Positions 53,060 through 61,239 of a DNA stretch of 64,000 nt are shown here, piece after piece. This stretch comes from PBB1 sp046154125. Lineage in GTDB: Bacteria; Pseudomonadota; Gammaproteobacteria; Burkholderiales; Burkholderiaceae_C. The DNA is taken from assembly GCA_046154125.1 (NCBI GenBank), contig JBJXEJ010000048.1, positions 1 to 64,000 of the forward strand, written 5' to 3'. Both the position numbers and the translations under genes were made by a program. Positions within the stretch are counted from its first letter, which is position 1. Every line of letters begins with the position of its first letter. Under the pieces are notes generated by a model, which ran no database searches, was not told where the DNA came from, and was given only the letters and a program-made list of their open reading frames with translations.

Positions 53060-53704
53060 TCACCGGGGCGGCGGGTTCGATTCGATCTCGTCGGGTTCGA
53101 GGTGTCGGCTCAGGTAGAAGCCCTGGGCCACCATGAAGACGATCATCAGGCCCATGCTGCCGAAGAGCTTGAAGTTGACCCAGGTGTCGGTGGAGTAGCG
53201 CCACGCCACATAGCGGTTCAACACCCCCATCGCGACGAAGAACGCGATCCACGCCATGTTGAGCCGGGCCCAAACGGGATCGGGCAGTCGCACCTGGTCT
53301 CCCATCATCTTCTGCAGCAGGTTCTTGCCGAAGATCGCAGGGCCTGCCCACAGCGCCAGCGCCATCGCCCAGTAAAGCACCGTGGGCTTCCACTTGATGA
53401 ATTCCTCGTTGTGGAACCAGATGGTCGCACCTCCCAGCAGCACCACCAGCACCAGACTCACCCACAGCATCGTGTCGACCTTCTTGCCGCGCGCATACAG
53501 GTAGGCGATCTGAGCAAAGGTCGCGACGATCACCACCACCGTAGACAGCAGCACCGGAGCTTCCTTCGCACCGACGATGCCGCCCGACACGATGAAACCG
53601 AAGTGTTCGGTGGCGAATGCGGCCGCCCAATCCTTGTGGGATTCGGCGTACTTGTAGGTGCCGAAGAAAAGAATGATCGGCAGGAAGTCGAGCAGCAGCT
53701 TCAT
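53060..53704 (-). CDS. yciB: Intracellular septation protein A (YciB/IspZ), membrane protein
   Basis: The 214-residue protein starts MKLLLDFLPIILFFGTYKYAE, the family hallmark, and has five to six membrane helices with the motifs ATIWFHNEEFIKWKPTVLYW and NMAWIAFFVAMGVLNRYVAW and the C-terminal FKLFGSMGLMIVFMVAQGFYL. It is linked to envelope biogenesis and septation. It is the third gene of the selO-msrB-yciB-bolA-ppiC run. Confidence 0.95.
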   Translation of the reverse strand: MKLLLDFLPIILFFGTYKYAESHKDWAAAFATEHFGFIVSGGIVGAKEAPVLLSTVVVIVATFAQIAYLYARGKKVDTMLWVSLVLVVLLGGATIWFHNEEFIKWKPTVLYWAMALALWAGPAIFGKNLLQKMMGDQVRLPDPVWARLNMAWIAFFVAMGVLNRYVAWRYSTDTWVNFKLFGSMGLMIVFMVAQGFYLSRHLEPDEIESNPPPR

Positions 53705-53758
53705 GGGTTCGTGGGGGTCAGTGTCGAAGCCCGTTCCACGATGCGGAGGGCGGCACTG

Positions 53759-54169
53759 TCAGGTCAGGGGCTTGAAGTCTATCGAAGCCGAATTGATGCA
53801 GAAGCGCTCGCCGGTCGGCGTGGGTCCGTCGTTGAACACATGGCCCAGGTGCGATCCGCAGCGGTTGCAACGCACCTCGATGCGCACCATGCCGTGGCTG
53901 CGGTCGGTGATGCGTTCGATCACCGTGCTGTTGATCGGCTCGGAGTAGCTGGGCCAGCCGCAGCCGGCGTCGAACTTCGAGCTTGCCTCGAACAACGGCG
54001 TTCCACAGCCGATGCAGTTGTAGCGGCCGGGCTCCCAGTGGTCCCAGTACCTGCCGGTGAAGGCGCGTTCCGTGCCGGCCTGGCGCGCGACCGCGTACTG
54101 GGTGGCATCCAGCTGCGCACGCCACTCGGCCTCGGTCTTCTGCACGTCGCGGGGCGGGTCGTCGTTCAT
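53759..54169 (-). CDS. msrB: Peptide-methionine (R)-S-oxide reductase MsrB
   Basis: The 136-residue enzyme has the zinc-binding pairs Cys52/Cys55 (CIGC) and Cys101/Cys104 (CNRC) and the catalytic Cys124 in GERFCINSASIDF. A resolving Cys would be Cys70 in DAGCGWPS. It repairs R-methionine sulfoxide. The start at 54169 is chosen; the frame continues upstream without support. It lies 23 bases downstream of selO. Confidence 0.95.
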   Translation of the reverse strand: MNDDPPRDVQKTEAEWRAQLDATQYAVARQAGTERAFTGRYWDHWEPGRYNCIGCGTPLFEASSKFDAGCGWPSYSEPINSTVIERITDRSHGMVRIEVRCNRCGSHLGHVFNDGPTPTGERFCINSASIDFKPLT

Positions 54170-54192
54170 GGTCTTCTTCTCGAGTGGCGGGT

Positions 54193-55716
54193 TCAGGAGG
54201 AACAGGAAACCTCGATGTCCCGTGCCCAATCCGGCGGGAAGCCAGCATCGGGCGAGGCATCGTGGATTTCGTCGAACGGGTTCTGCAGAACTTTCAGCAG
54301 CCGCTCCACTTCGGAGAAATCACCCGCCTGCGCCTGGCGGATCGCCGCCTCCGCCAGGTGATTGCGCAGCACGACATTCGGGTTGACCCGGTTCATCGCC
54401 GCTGCGCGGTCTGCGTCCACGCTGCCCTCGGAGCGCAGACGGTCGCCATAGGCCTGTGCCCACGTCTCGATGAACTTGCGATCCTTGAACAGGCCCAGCA
54501 CCTCGCTGTTGCCGGCGCCTTCGGCCGTGCTGAAGCGCGACAACCGGCGGAACAGGATCGTGTGATCGGTTTTCTCGTACGCCATCTGCTTCAGCAGCCA
54601 GTCGATCAGCCCCGCGTCCCCGGCCTCGGTGGTGGTGAAGCCGCATTTGGCGCGCAACTGGCGGCGCATCGCGTCCGCGTAGAACGGCTTGTAGATCTCG
54701 ATGGCGTCGAGCGCCGCGTTGCCGTTGCTGTTGCCGATCAACGGCATCAGCGACTGCGCCAGCGCATGCAGGTTCCAGAACGCCACGCTCGGCTGGCGCG
54801 AGAACGCGTAGCGGCCCTGGTGATCGGTGTGGTTGCAGATGTGACCGGGGTCGTAGGCATCGAGAAATCCGAACGGGCCGTAATCGAGCGTGAGCCCCAG
54901 GATCGACATGTTGTCGGTGTTCATGACGCCGTGGCAGAAGCCCACCGCCTGCCACTGCGCGAGCAATTCCGCGGTGCGACGCGCCACGGTGCCGAGCATT
55001 GCGATGTAGGGGTGCGGCGTGTGCAGGCATTCAGGGTAGTGGTGCTCGATCACGAAATCGGCCAGCCGCTTCAGCGCAGCGGCATCGTCGTGCTGCGAGA
55101 AATGCTCGAAATGACCGAAGCGGATGAAGCTCGGTGCCACACGCGTCACCACCGCCGCGGTCTCGATCGCCTCGCGGCGCACCGGCAGGCTCGACCCGGT
55201 GATGCACAACGCGCGCGTCGTCGGGATGCCGAGCCCGTGCATCGCTTCGGAACACAGGAATTCGCGGATCGACGATCGCAGCACCGCGCGTCCATCGCCC
55301 ATGCGCGAGTAGGGCGTCATGCCGGAGCCCTTGAGCTGCAACTCCATCGGGCCACTGGCCGTGTCGATCTCGCCCAGCCACAGCGCGCGGCCGTCGCCGA
55401 GTTGTCCGGCCCATACGCCGAACTGGTGGCCGCTGTAGACGCTCGCCAGCGGCTGCATGCCTGGCCAGAGCGCGTTGCCGCTGAACACCTCCAGCGCGTT
55501 CCAGCGCGGGTCGGTCTGCCACTCGGCGGGCAGACCTAACAGGTCGGCGCAACGATCGCTGTGGGCGACCCAATGCGACTCGGGCATCGGCTGGGGCTGC
55601 AACTCGGTGTGGTACTCGCACCCCAGGGCCCGGAAGCGGTTGCGCCAGGTCCAGTCGGGGCCGTGGGCCAGCGTTGGCAGGGGGGCCAAGGCCGAGGTGT
55701 GGTTGGTTGACGTCAT
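54193..55716 (-). CDS. selO: Protein adenylyltransferase SelO (YdiU)
   Basis: The 507-residue pseudokinase-fold protein carries the SelO signatures: NRFRALGCEYHTELQPQPM at the start, VYSGHQFGVWAGQLGDGRAL, LQLKGSGMTPYSRMGDGRAVLRSS (read in parts), the EFLCSEAMHGLGIPTTRAL block, and HGVMNTDNMSILGLTLDYGPFGFLD with the metal-binding Asn and Asp. It transfers AMP to proteins under redox stress. Length is normal. It starts the run with msrB, which fits a role in oxidative stress. Confidence 0.95.
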   Translation of the reverse strand: MTSTNHTSALAPLPTLAHGPDWTWRNRFRALGCEYHTELQPQPMPESHWVAHSDRCADLLGLPAEWQTDPRWNALEVFSGNALWPGMQPLASVYSGHQFGVWAGQLGDGRALWLGEIDTASGPMELQLKGSGMTPYSRMGDGRAVLRSSIREFLCSEAMHGLGIPTTRALCITGSSLPVRREAIETAAVVTRVAPSFIRFGHFEHFSQHDDAAALKRLADFVIEHHYPECLHTPHPYIAMLGTVARRTAELLAQWQAVGFCHGVMNTDNMSILGLTLDYGPFGFLDAYDPGHICNHTDHQGRYAFSRQPSVAFWNLHALAQSLMPLIGNSNGNAALDAIEIYKPFYADAMRRQLRAKCGFTTTEAGDAGLIDWLLKQMAYEKTDHTILFRRLSRFSTAEGAGNSEVLGLFKDRKFIETWAQAYGDRLRSEGSVDADRAAAMNRVNPNVVLRNHLAEAAIRQAQAGDFSEVERLLKVLQNPFDEIHDASPDAGFPPDWARDIEVSCSS

Positions 55717-55810
55717 GGAGGTCAGTGTATTCAGCCCACCGGAATCGCGCCCCGTTAGGGGTAAACCTCCGATTCATGTATGCGCATTCGATCCGACGCT
55801 TCCTATGATT

Positions 55811-55828
55811 CGTCACTGACCCGTGACG
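55811..55828. promoter_or_regulatory. Inverted repeat CGTCAC-N6-GTGACG
   Basis: A 6-6-6 perfect inverted repeat lies between the divergent selO and acyl-CoA ligase genes, 52 bases before the ligase start. It may be an operator for either gene. No regulator gene is near. Confidence 0.35.
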
Positions 55829-55880
55829 CCCCGCCTGTGGGCCGATGAGGTTGCTCCACCCCGCGAAACAGGACCCAGCC

Positions 55881-57533
55881 ATGCCGAAACTGTCGGGCCA
55901 GATGATGCAGATGCCGCTGTCGATCTCGTCGCTGATCTGGCATGCGGCGCGGCACGCGGGCGATGTCGAGGTGGTGTCGCGCCGGGTTGAAGGCGGCATC
56001 CATCGAAGTACCTATGCGGAGGTGGAGCGGCGAGCCCGACGGCTGGCTCAGGCGTTGACGCGACTGGGCTGTCAGGCCGGTGATCGGGTCGGTACGCTGG
56101 CCTGGAACGGCCACCGCCACGTCGAACTGTTCTACGGCGTTGCGGGTTCCGAGCGGGTCTGCCATACCGTCAATCCGCGGCTACACGCCGAGCAGATCGC
56201 CTGGATCATCAACGACGCGCAGGATCGCGTGCTGTGTTTCGATCTGACCTTCCTGCCGCTGGTCGAGATGATCGCGCCTCAGCTCGAGAGCGTCTGCCAT
56301 TTCGTGCTGATGACCGATCGCGAGCACATGCCTGTCGAGTCGACATTGTGTGCGCTGCTGTGCTACGAGGACCTGCTCGCCGCCGAGAGCGGTGACTGGG
56401 CCTGGCCCGAGTTCGACGAGAACACCGCGTCGAACATCTGCTACACCTCGGGCACCACCGGTCACCCCAAGGGCGTGATCTACAGCCACCGATCGGCGGT
56501 GCTGCATGCCCTGGCGCAGGTGGCGCCCGATGTGATGGGCCTCGGCGCTCGCGACGTGGTGCTGGCGGTGTCGCCGATGTTCCACGTCAACGCCTGGGGC
56601 GTGCCCTACGCCGCGCCGATGGTCGGCGCCAAACTGGTGTTGCCAGGGGCGCAGCTCGATGGCGCCTCCATTCACGACTTGATCGAATCCGAAGGCGTGA
56701 CCTTCAGTGCCGGAGTGCCGACCGTCTGGCTCGGGCTGATCACTCACATGAAGGCACAGGGCCTGCAGTTCAGCACGCTGCGGCGCACGCTGATCGGTGG
56801 CGCTGCCTGCCCGCCCGCGATGATGCGCACTCTGGAGGAAGAGTTCGGTCTCGAGGTGGTTCACGGCTGGGGCATGACCGAAACCTCGCCGCTCGGCACG
56901 GCGGGGCAGCTCAAGGCCAGGCACGTGGCGCTCGATGCCGCATCGCGGCAGCGCGTGAAGCACAAGCAGGGGCGGGTGCTTTTCGGTATCGACATCGCGA
57001 TACTCGATGCCGCCGATCGCCCGTTGCCCTGGGACGGCTGCACGCCGGGCAATCTGGTGGTGCGTGGCCCATGGGTGATCGACCGCTATTTCGGCCGGAA
57101 CGATTCGCCCCACGTCGATGTCGCCGGCGAGCCGTGGTTTCCGACCGGCGACGTGGCCACCATCGATCCCGACGGCTACATGCAGATCACCGACCGAACC
57201 AAGGATGTCATCAAGTCGGGTGGTGAGTGGATCAGTTCGATCGACCTCGAGAACATCGCGATGGCGCACCCGGCGGTGCATGAAGCTGCGGCGATCGCAT
57301 GTCATCACCCGAAGTGGGACGAGCGGCCGTTGCTGGTCGTGGTTCGCAAACCGCAAGCCGAGCTGAGCGCCTCAGAGCTGCTCGGCTTCTTCGAGGGGCG
57401 CGTCGCGAAATGGCAGATTCCCGACGACGTGGTGTTTGTCGACGAACTGCCGCACACCGCCACTGGCAAGCTGCTCAAGCTGAAGCTGCGCGAGACTTAC
57501 CGCGATCATCGTTTGCCGGATGTCCGCGCATGA
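55881..57533 (+). CDS. Fatty-acid-CoA ligase (medium/long-chain acyl-CoA synthetase, ANL family)
   Basis: The 550-residue enzyme starts at MPKLSGQMMQMPLSISSLIW; this beginning is that of the DmdB/AlkK-like medium-chain group. It shows the AMP-binding P-loop CYTSGTTGHPKGV, the GWGMTETSPLG motif, TGDVATIDPDGYMQITDRTKDV, SGGEWISSIDLEN, and the catalytic Lys in TATGKLLKLKLRE. It activates fatty or related acids with ATP and CoA. The substrate is not readable. Four or five short genes of likely acyl or stress function follow in the same direction. Confidence 0.9.
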   Translation: MPKLSGQMMQMPLSISSLIWHAARHAGDVEVVSRRVEGGIHRSTYAEVERRARRLAQALTRLGCQAGDRVGTLAWNGHRHVELFYGVAGSERVCHTVNPRLHAEQIAWIINDAQDRVLCFDLTFLPLVEMIAPQLESVCHFVLMTDREHMPVESTLCALLCYEDLLAAESGDWAWPEFDENTASNICYTSGTTGHPKGVIYSHRSAVLHALAQVAPDVMGLGARDVVLAVSPMFHVNAWGVPYAAPMVGAKLVLPGAQLDGASIHDLIESEGVTFSAGVPTVWLGLITHMKAQGLQFSTLRRTLIGGAACPPAMMRTLEEEFGLEVVHGWGMTETSPLGTAGQLKARHVALDAASRQRVKHKQGRVLFGIDIAILDAADRPLPWDGCTPGNLVVRGPWVIDRYFGRNDSPHVDVAGEPWFPTGDVATIDPDGYMQITDRTKDVIKSGGEWISSIDLENIAMAHPAVHEAAAIACHHPKWDERPLLVVVRKPQAELSASELLGFFEGRVAKWQIPDDVVFVDELPHTATGKLLKLKLRETYRDHRLPDVRA

Positions 57534-57612
57534 CCTCAATCAATCGCCATTCGTCTCCTCAGTCGATACTCGAGGCCGCATCGTCAAACGCTGCTCGCGC
57601 ACCCGTGAATCC

Positions 57613-57798
57613 ATGAACGCATCGATCCTCGAGAAAATCACCTGGCCTGTGCTCTATGGCGGCATCCTCGTGCTGCTGCTGGGCATCTCGACCCTGTCCG
57701 CCGATGCCTCGCTGGGCTGGACGATCGTCATCGCCGGTGGTGTGCTGGTGGTGAGCGGCGTGATTGCCATCTACCTGCGTTCCCGCATCAAGGATTGA
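57613..57798 (+). CDS. Small two-helix membrane protein, unknown function
   Basis: A 61-residue protein, MNASILEKITWPVLYGGIL, with two hydrophobic stretches (VLYGGILVLLLGIST and TIVIAGGVLVVSGVIAIYL) and a basic tail. It lies 79 bases after the acyl-CoA ligase and four bases before the next gene. The family is not recognised, but the length, spacing and clear membrane pattern support a real gene. Confidence 0.7.
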   Translation: MNASILEKITWPVLYGGILVLLLGISTLSADASLGWTIVIAGGVLVVSGVIAIYLRSRIKD

Positions 57799-57802
57799 GG
57801 AA

Positions 57803-58093
57803 ATGATTCGTCACATCGTCATGTGGTCCCTGCACAACCCGGCCGAGGCGCCGCGCTTCAAGGCGCTGCTCGACTCGTGCGCGAGCCTGGTGCCGGGCAT
57901 CGTCGAGTTCGATGTGGGCATCCGCGAGACCGGGCTCGACGCGAACATCGACGTGGTGCTGGTGTCGACGTTCACCGACGCAGTCCAGCTCGATGCGTAC
58001 CAGAACCACCCGCATCACAAGGAAGTGGGAGCACAGCTCGCCACGCTGAGGGCGAGCCGGCATGTGCTCGACTTTGCGCGCAGCGCCGCCTGA
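57803..58093 (+). CDS. Dabb (stress-responsive alpha/beta barrel) domain protein
   Basis: The 96-residue protein matches the Dabb fold: MIRHIVMWSLHNPAEAPRF, IVEFDVGIRETGLDANIDVV, LVSTFTDAVQLDAYQNHPHHKEV. The ribosome site GAGG precedes the ATG by five bases. Such proteins form small dimeric barrels; some bind polyketides or act in stress. It lies between a small membrane protein gene and a peptidase gene. Confidence 0.87.
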   Translation: MIRHIVMWSLHNPAEAPRFKALLDSCASLVPGIVEFDVGIRETGLDANIDVVLVSTFTDAVQLDAYQNHPHHKEVGAQLATLRASRHVLDFARSAA

Positions 58094-58115
58094 TAGTCCG
58101 GTCGATCAGGCCGTG

Positions 58116-60137
58116 ATGCGTTGCGCTCGCGCACGCTGGCGCACACCGCAGGCCGCCCTTTGCCTGGTGGTGCTGGCGGTGTCGCTCATGTTGCCGGTGC
58201 AGGCAGGCGAGCGCGCGTCACCCTTCGTGTTTCCGAACCTGCGAAACGCCGCAGTCATCGCCGCCGAGTGCCAGTCGATGCTGGCCGACCTGAAGCGTGC
58301 CGAGGCGCGGCTGGCCCAGGGCACCGAGCCGGCTGGCTCGGCGCTGCTGGCCGAGCTCGATGCGACGGCGCGTCGCACCGAGGACGCGCTCGGACCGCTG
58401 GGCCTGCTGGTCGCAGTCAGCCCGCGCAAGGCGATCCGCGATGCGGGCGATGCCTGCGATCGCGATTACCAGGCCTACTCGTCGCGCTTTTTGCAGAACG
58501 CCGCCGTCTACGCACGGCTGCAGCAGCTCAAGCCGGCCGATGACATCGACCGCCGGTATCTGCGCGACACGCTCGATGCGTTCGAGGATTCGGGGGTCGC
58601 GCTGCCGGCCGATCGCCAGCAGCGGGTGCGCGAGATCAACGACGAACTGACCGCGCTGACCCAGACGTTCGAGCGCCGCATCCGCGAGGACCGCACGCAG
58701 TTGTTCTTCGCGAGGTCCGAACTCGCCGGCGTGCCTGCTGGCCTGTGGCGGAATGCGCCGCGCGATACCCAGGGTCGCTTCCGGCTCGGCCTGGAGCAGG
58801 CCACGGTGTTCCCGGTGCTCGAGAACGCGACCGTTCCGGCGACCCGCGAGCGCATGTGGCGCGCGTTCCAGTCGCTGGGCGGCGCCGAGAACATCGAGAC
58901 GCTGGCCACGCTGACTGAGCGCCGGCGCGAGCTCGCGCAGCTGTTCGGCCACGCGTCGTACGCCGATTTCGTGCTCCGCCATCGCATGGCGCGCAGCGAA
59001 GCCGAAGTGCAGACCTTTCTGGCGACGGTGAAAGACGCGGTTCGATCGCGCGAACTGGCCGACCTCGCCGAGCTGCGTGCAGGGAAGGCGGCACACCTGA
59101 AGCAGAGTGTCGACAGCACCGCGCTCGACCGCTGGGACACCTCGTTCTACGCCGAGCGGGTGCGTCGATCGCGTTACGCGGTCGATCAGGAGCAGTTCCG
59201 CCGCCACTTTCCGCCCGATGCCAGCCTGCGTTTCGTGTTTCGCCTGGCCGAGCGCCTGTTCGGCGTCACCTTTGCGCCGGTGCCGCATTCAACGGCGCAG
59301 CCCTTGTGGCACCCCGACGCGCGAACCTACGTCGTCACCGACGGCAACACCCGGGAACTGCTCGGCACGCTGTTCGTCGACCTGTATCCGCGTGCCGACA
59401 AGTTCAATCACGCAGCGGTCTGGGGCTTTCGCAATGCGTCGGGCCTCGCTGATCGGCGACCGGCGGCAGCCCTGGTCGTCAACTTCAACCGCCAGGGCCT
59501 GACGCTGGACGAACTGGAAACGCTGCTGCACGAGTTCGGCCACGCGCTGCATTCGCTGCTGTCTCAGACCCGATATGCGGCGCAGGGCGGCACCAGCGTG
59601 CAGCTCGATTTCGTCGAGGCGCCGTCGCAGATGCTGGAAGACTGGGTCTACGACCCGCAGGTGCTCGCGCTGTTCGCCGAGGTGTGCCCGAAATGCCGGC
59701 CGGTGCCGCCCGCGCTGCTGGCGCAGGCCCGCGCCGCGCGTGACTTCGGCAAAGGGGTGCAGTTCTCGCGGCAGCATCTGTTCGCCAGCTACGACCTGGC
59801 GCTGCACGGCCGCGAACCGGCCGAACCGCTGGCGCTGTGGGCGCAGATGGAGGGCGCGACGCCGCTCGGGTACGTCAGCGGTTCGCTGTTCCCGGCCGGC
59901 TTCGAGCACATTGCCGGCGGCTACGCGGCGGGCTACTACGGCTACCTGTGGAGCCTGGTGCTGGCCGAGGACCTGCGCACCGCGTTCGCCGCCGACCGGC
60001 TCGACGCGCAGGTCGGTCGCCGCTACCGCGAGACCGTCCTCGCGAACGGCGGCCAGGTCGCGCCGGTCGAGCTGATGCAGCGCTTTCTGGGCCGCGCGAC
60101 CGACAGCCGGGCCTTCTTCAACGCGCTCGAGAAATAG
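58116..60137 (+). CDS. M3 family oligopeptidase (thimet-like), exported
   Basis: The 673-residue metallopeptidase has an apparent signal peptide (ALCLVVLAVSLMLPVQAGE) and the zinc motif HEFGH at residues 472-476 in LLHEFGHALHSLL, with a downstream Glu in LDFVEAPSQMLEDW. Long helical N-part typical of M3. The usual cytoplasmic M3 enzymes lack a signal, so a periplasmic role in peptide turnover is inferred. Start at ATG 58116 or GTG 58113. Confidence 0.9.
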   Translation: MRCARARWRTPQAALCLVVLAVSLMLPVQAGERASPFVFPNLRNAAVIAAECQSMLADLKRAEARLAQGTEPAGSALLAELDATARRTEDALGPLGLLVAVSPRKAIRDAGDACDRDYQAYSSRFLQNAAVYARLQQLKPADDIDRRYLRDTLDAFEDSGVALPADRQQRVREINDELTALTQTFERRIREDRTQLFFARSELAGVPAGLWRNAPRDTQGRFRLGLEQATVFPVLENATVPATRERMWRAFQSLGGAENIETLATLTERRRELAQLFGHASYADFVLRHRMARSEAEVQTFLATVKDAVRSRELADLAELRAGKAAHLKQSVDSTALDRWDTSFYAERVRRSRYAVDQEQFRRHFPPDASLRFVFRLAERLFGVTFAPVPHSTAQPLWHPDARTYVVTDGNTRELLGTLFVDLYPRADKFNHAAVWGFRNASGLADRRPAAALVVNFNRQGLTLDELETLLHEFGHALHSLLSQTRYAAQGGTSVQLDFVEAPSQMLEDWVYDPQVLALFAEVCPKCRPVPPALLAQARAARDFGKGVQFSRQHLFASYDLALHGREPAEPLALWAQMEGATPLGYVSGSLFPAGFEHIAGGYAAGYYGYLWSLVLAEDLRTAFAADRLDAQVGRRYRETVLANGGQVAPVELMQRFLGRATDSRAFFNALEK

Positions 60138-60148
60138 CCCCGCACCGC

Positions 60149-60595
60149 ATGGACTTTCCGTTGTCGATCCCCTTCGTCGAGGCCATGGGCTTCGAGTTGC
60201 TGCGCATGCACGATGGCGAAGCCGAGATCGCGCTGACCTTGCGTGCGGATCAGCACAACTCGCTGAACATGGCGCACGGTGGCGTGACGATGACCCTGCT
60301 CGACGTGACGATGGCCCACGCCGCCCGCAGCGCGGACGTGAGCGCCGCAGCGCCGCCCGGCACGCTGGGCCGTGGCGTCATCACCGTCGAGATGAAGACC
60401 ACCTTCATGCGCCCCGGCGTCGGGCGCCTGACCGCGAGGGGTCGCGTGCTGTCGCGAACCATCACGCTGGCCTTTTGCGAGGCGTCGCTGTTCGACGAAG
60501 CCGGGGTGCTCGTGGCACACGCGACCGGCAGCTTCAAGTACCTGACGCGTGCGGCCTTCGAGGGCCGTCGTGTCAGGGCATCCGGCGGGGATTGA
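60149..60595 (+). CDS. PaaI-like hotdog-fold thioesterase
   Basis: This 148-residue protein has the hotdog signature HNSLNMAHGGVTMTLLDVTMA, with the conserved His-Gly-Gly, then GVITVEMKTTFMRPGVGRLTARGRVL. It hydrolyses acyl-CoA esters; the substrate is unknown. It starts 11 bases after the peptidase stop, so it is likely cotranscribed. An acyl-CoA ligase lies upstream in the cluster. Confidence 0.88.
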   Translation: MDFPLSIPFVEAMGFELLRMHDGEAEIALTLRADQHNSLNMAHGGVTMTLLDVTMAHAARSADVSAAAPPGTLGRGVITVEMKTTFMRPGVGRLTARGRVLSRTITLAFCEASLFDEAGVLVAHATGSFKYLTRAAFEGRRVRASGGD

Positions 60596-60661
60596 GCCGG
60601 CCCGAGGACGCGGCAGACTGAGTTCGTTCGAGACGTGCCGTGGCAGCGGTCCCTGCCCTCG

Positions 60662-60952
60662 TCAGACGGGCAGGGTGTAGACGTCGGCCAATTGCCGTTC
60701 AGCGTTGCTGTGCCCCTCGAGCGCACGATTCCATTCGGGGCCCTCGGCTCCCCGGGTCGGCAGCAATCCTGCTGTCATCTGTGCCGCCTCCTCGGTCCCG
60801 GCGTCGAACTCGGCGACCTGCTCGCGCGTGTCCAGGAACAGACGCGCCACCGGAGACCCGCCGGAATCGATCACGACCAGGAACCGCGCTGGCTGGCGAT
60901 GCGGATTCTGCGAATGCGCAGTTGGAGTTTCCCTACCGAACGATTGACTCAT
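60662..60952 (-). CDS. Hypothetical protein, small
   Basis: A 96-residue frame begins MSQSFGRETPTAHSQNPHRQ and has a short strand-like part RFLVVIDSGGSPVARLFLDT followed by an acidic helix (REQVAEFDAGTEEAAQMTAG). It resembles small unknown proteins of betaproteobacteria, but I cannot name it. Start ATG 60952 was chosen; the frame extends upstream to 61069 without support. It converges on the thioesterase gene. Confidence 0.55.
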   Translation of the reverse strand: MSQSFGRETPTAHSQNPHRQPARFLVVIDSGGSPVARLFLDTREQVAEFDAGTEEAAQMTAGLLPTRGAEGPEWNRALEGHSNAERQLADVYTLPV

Positions 60953-61239
60953 GGTCGCATGTTGCCATGGTCGAGCGGTCGCCGCCGGGCTCATAGTGAG
61001 TGTTTGAGTGCACGGCTCAGCATGGTCAGCGCATGCAGGCAACCCGTGAGTTCCGGAACCATGCGGCACGAAGGTACGCTCTCCGAACGAGTCGCCGAGC
61101 AGAAAGAAGTCCCGTCTGGCGCGATCGGAGGAAAAGGCATGGGATGGCCTTCTTGTTTTGCCCGACGGGCAGATCGCCTATGCCAAAAATTCCAAATGAA
61201 CTTGGAAACTAGCATCCGACGCAACGAAAGGTCATTTTC

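Noticed and set aside
61000..61212. A 70-codon frame before the sensor cyclase
   Set aside because: Basic low-quality frame without ribosome site; the stretch 60953-61239 is better seen as the shared control region.
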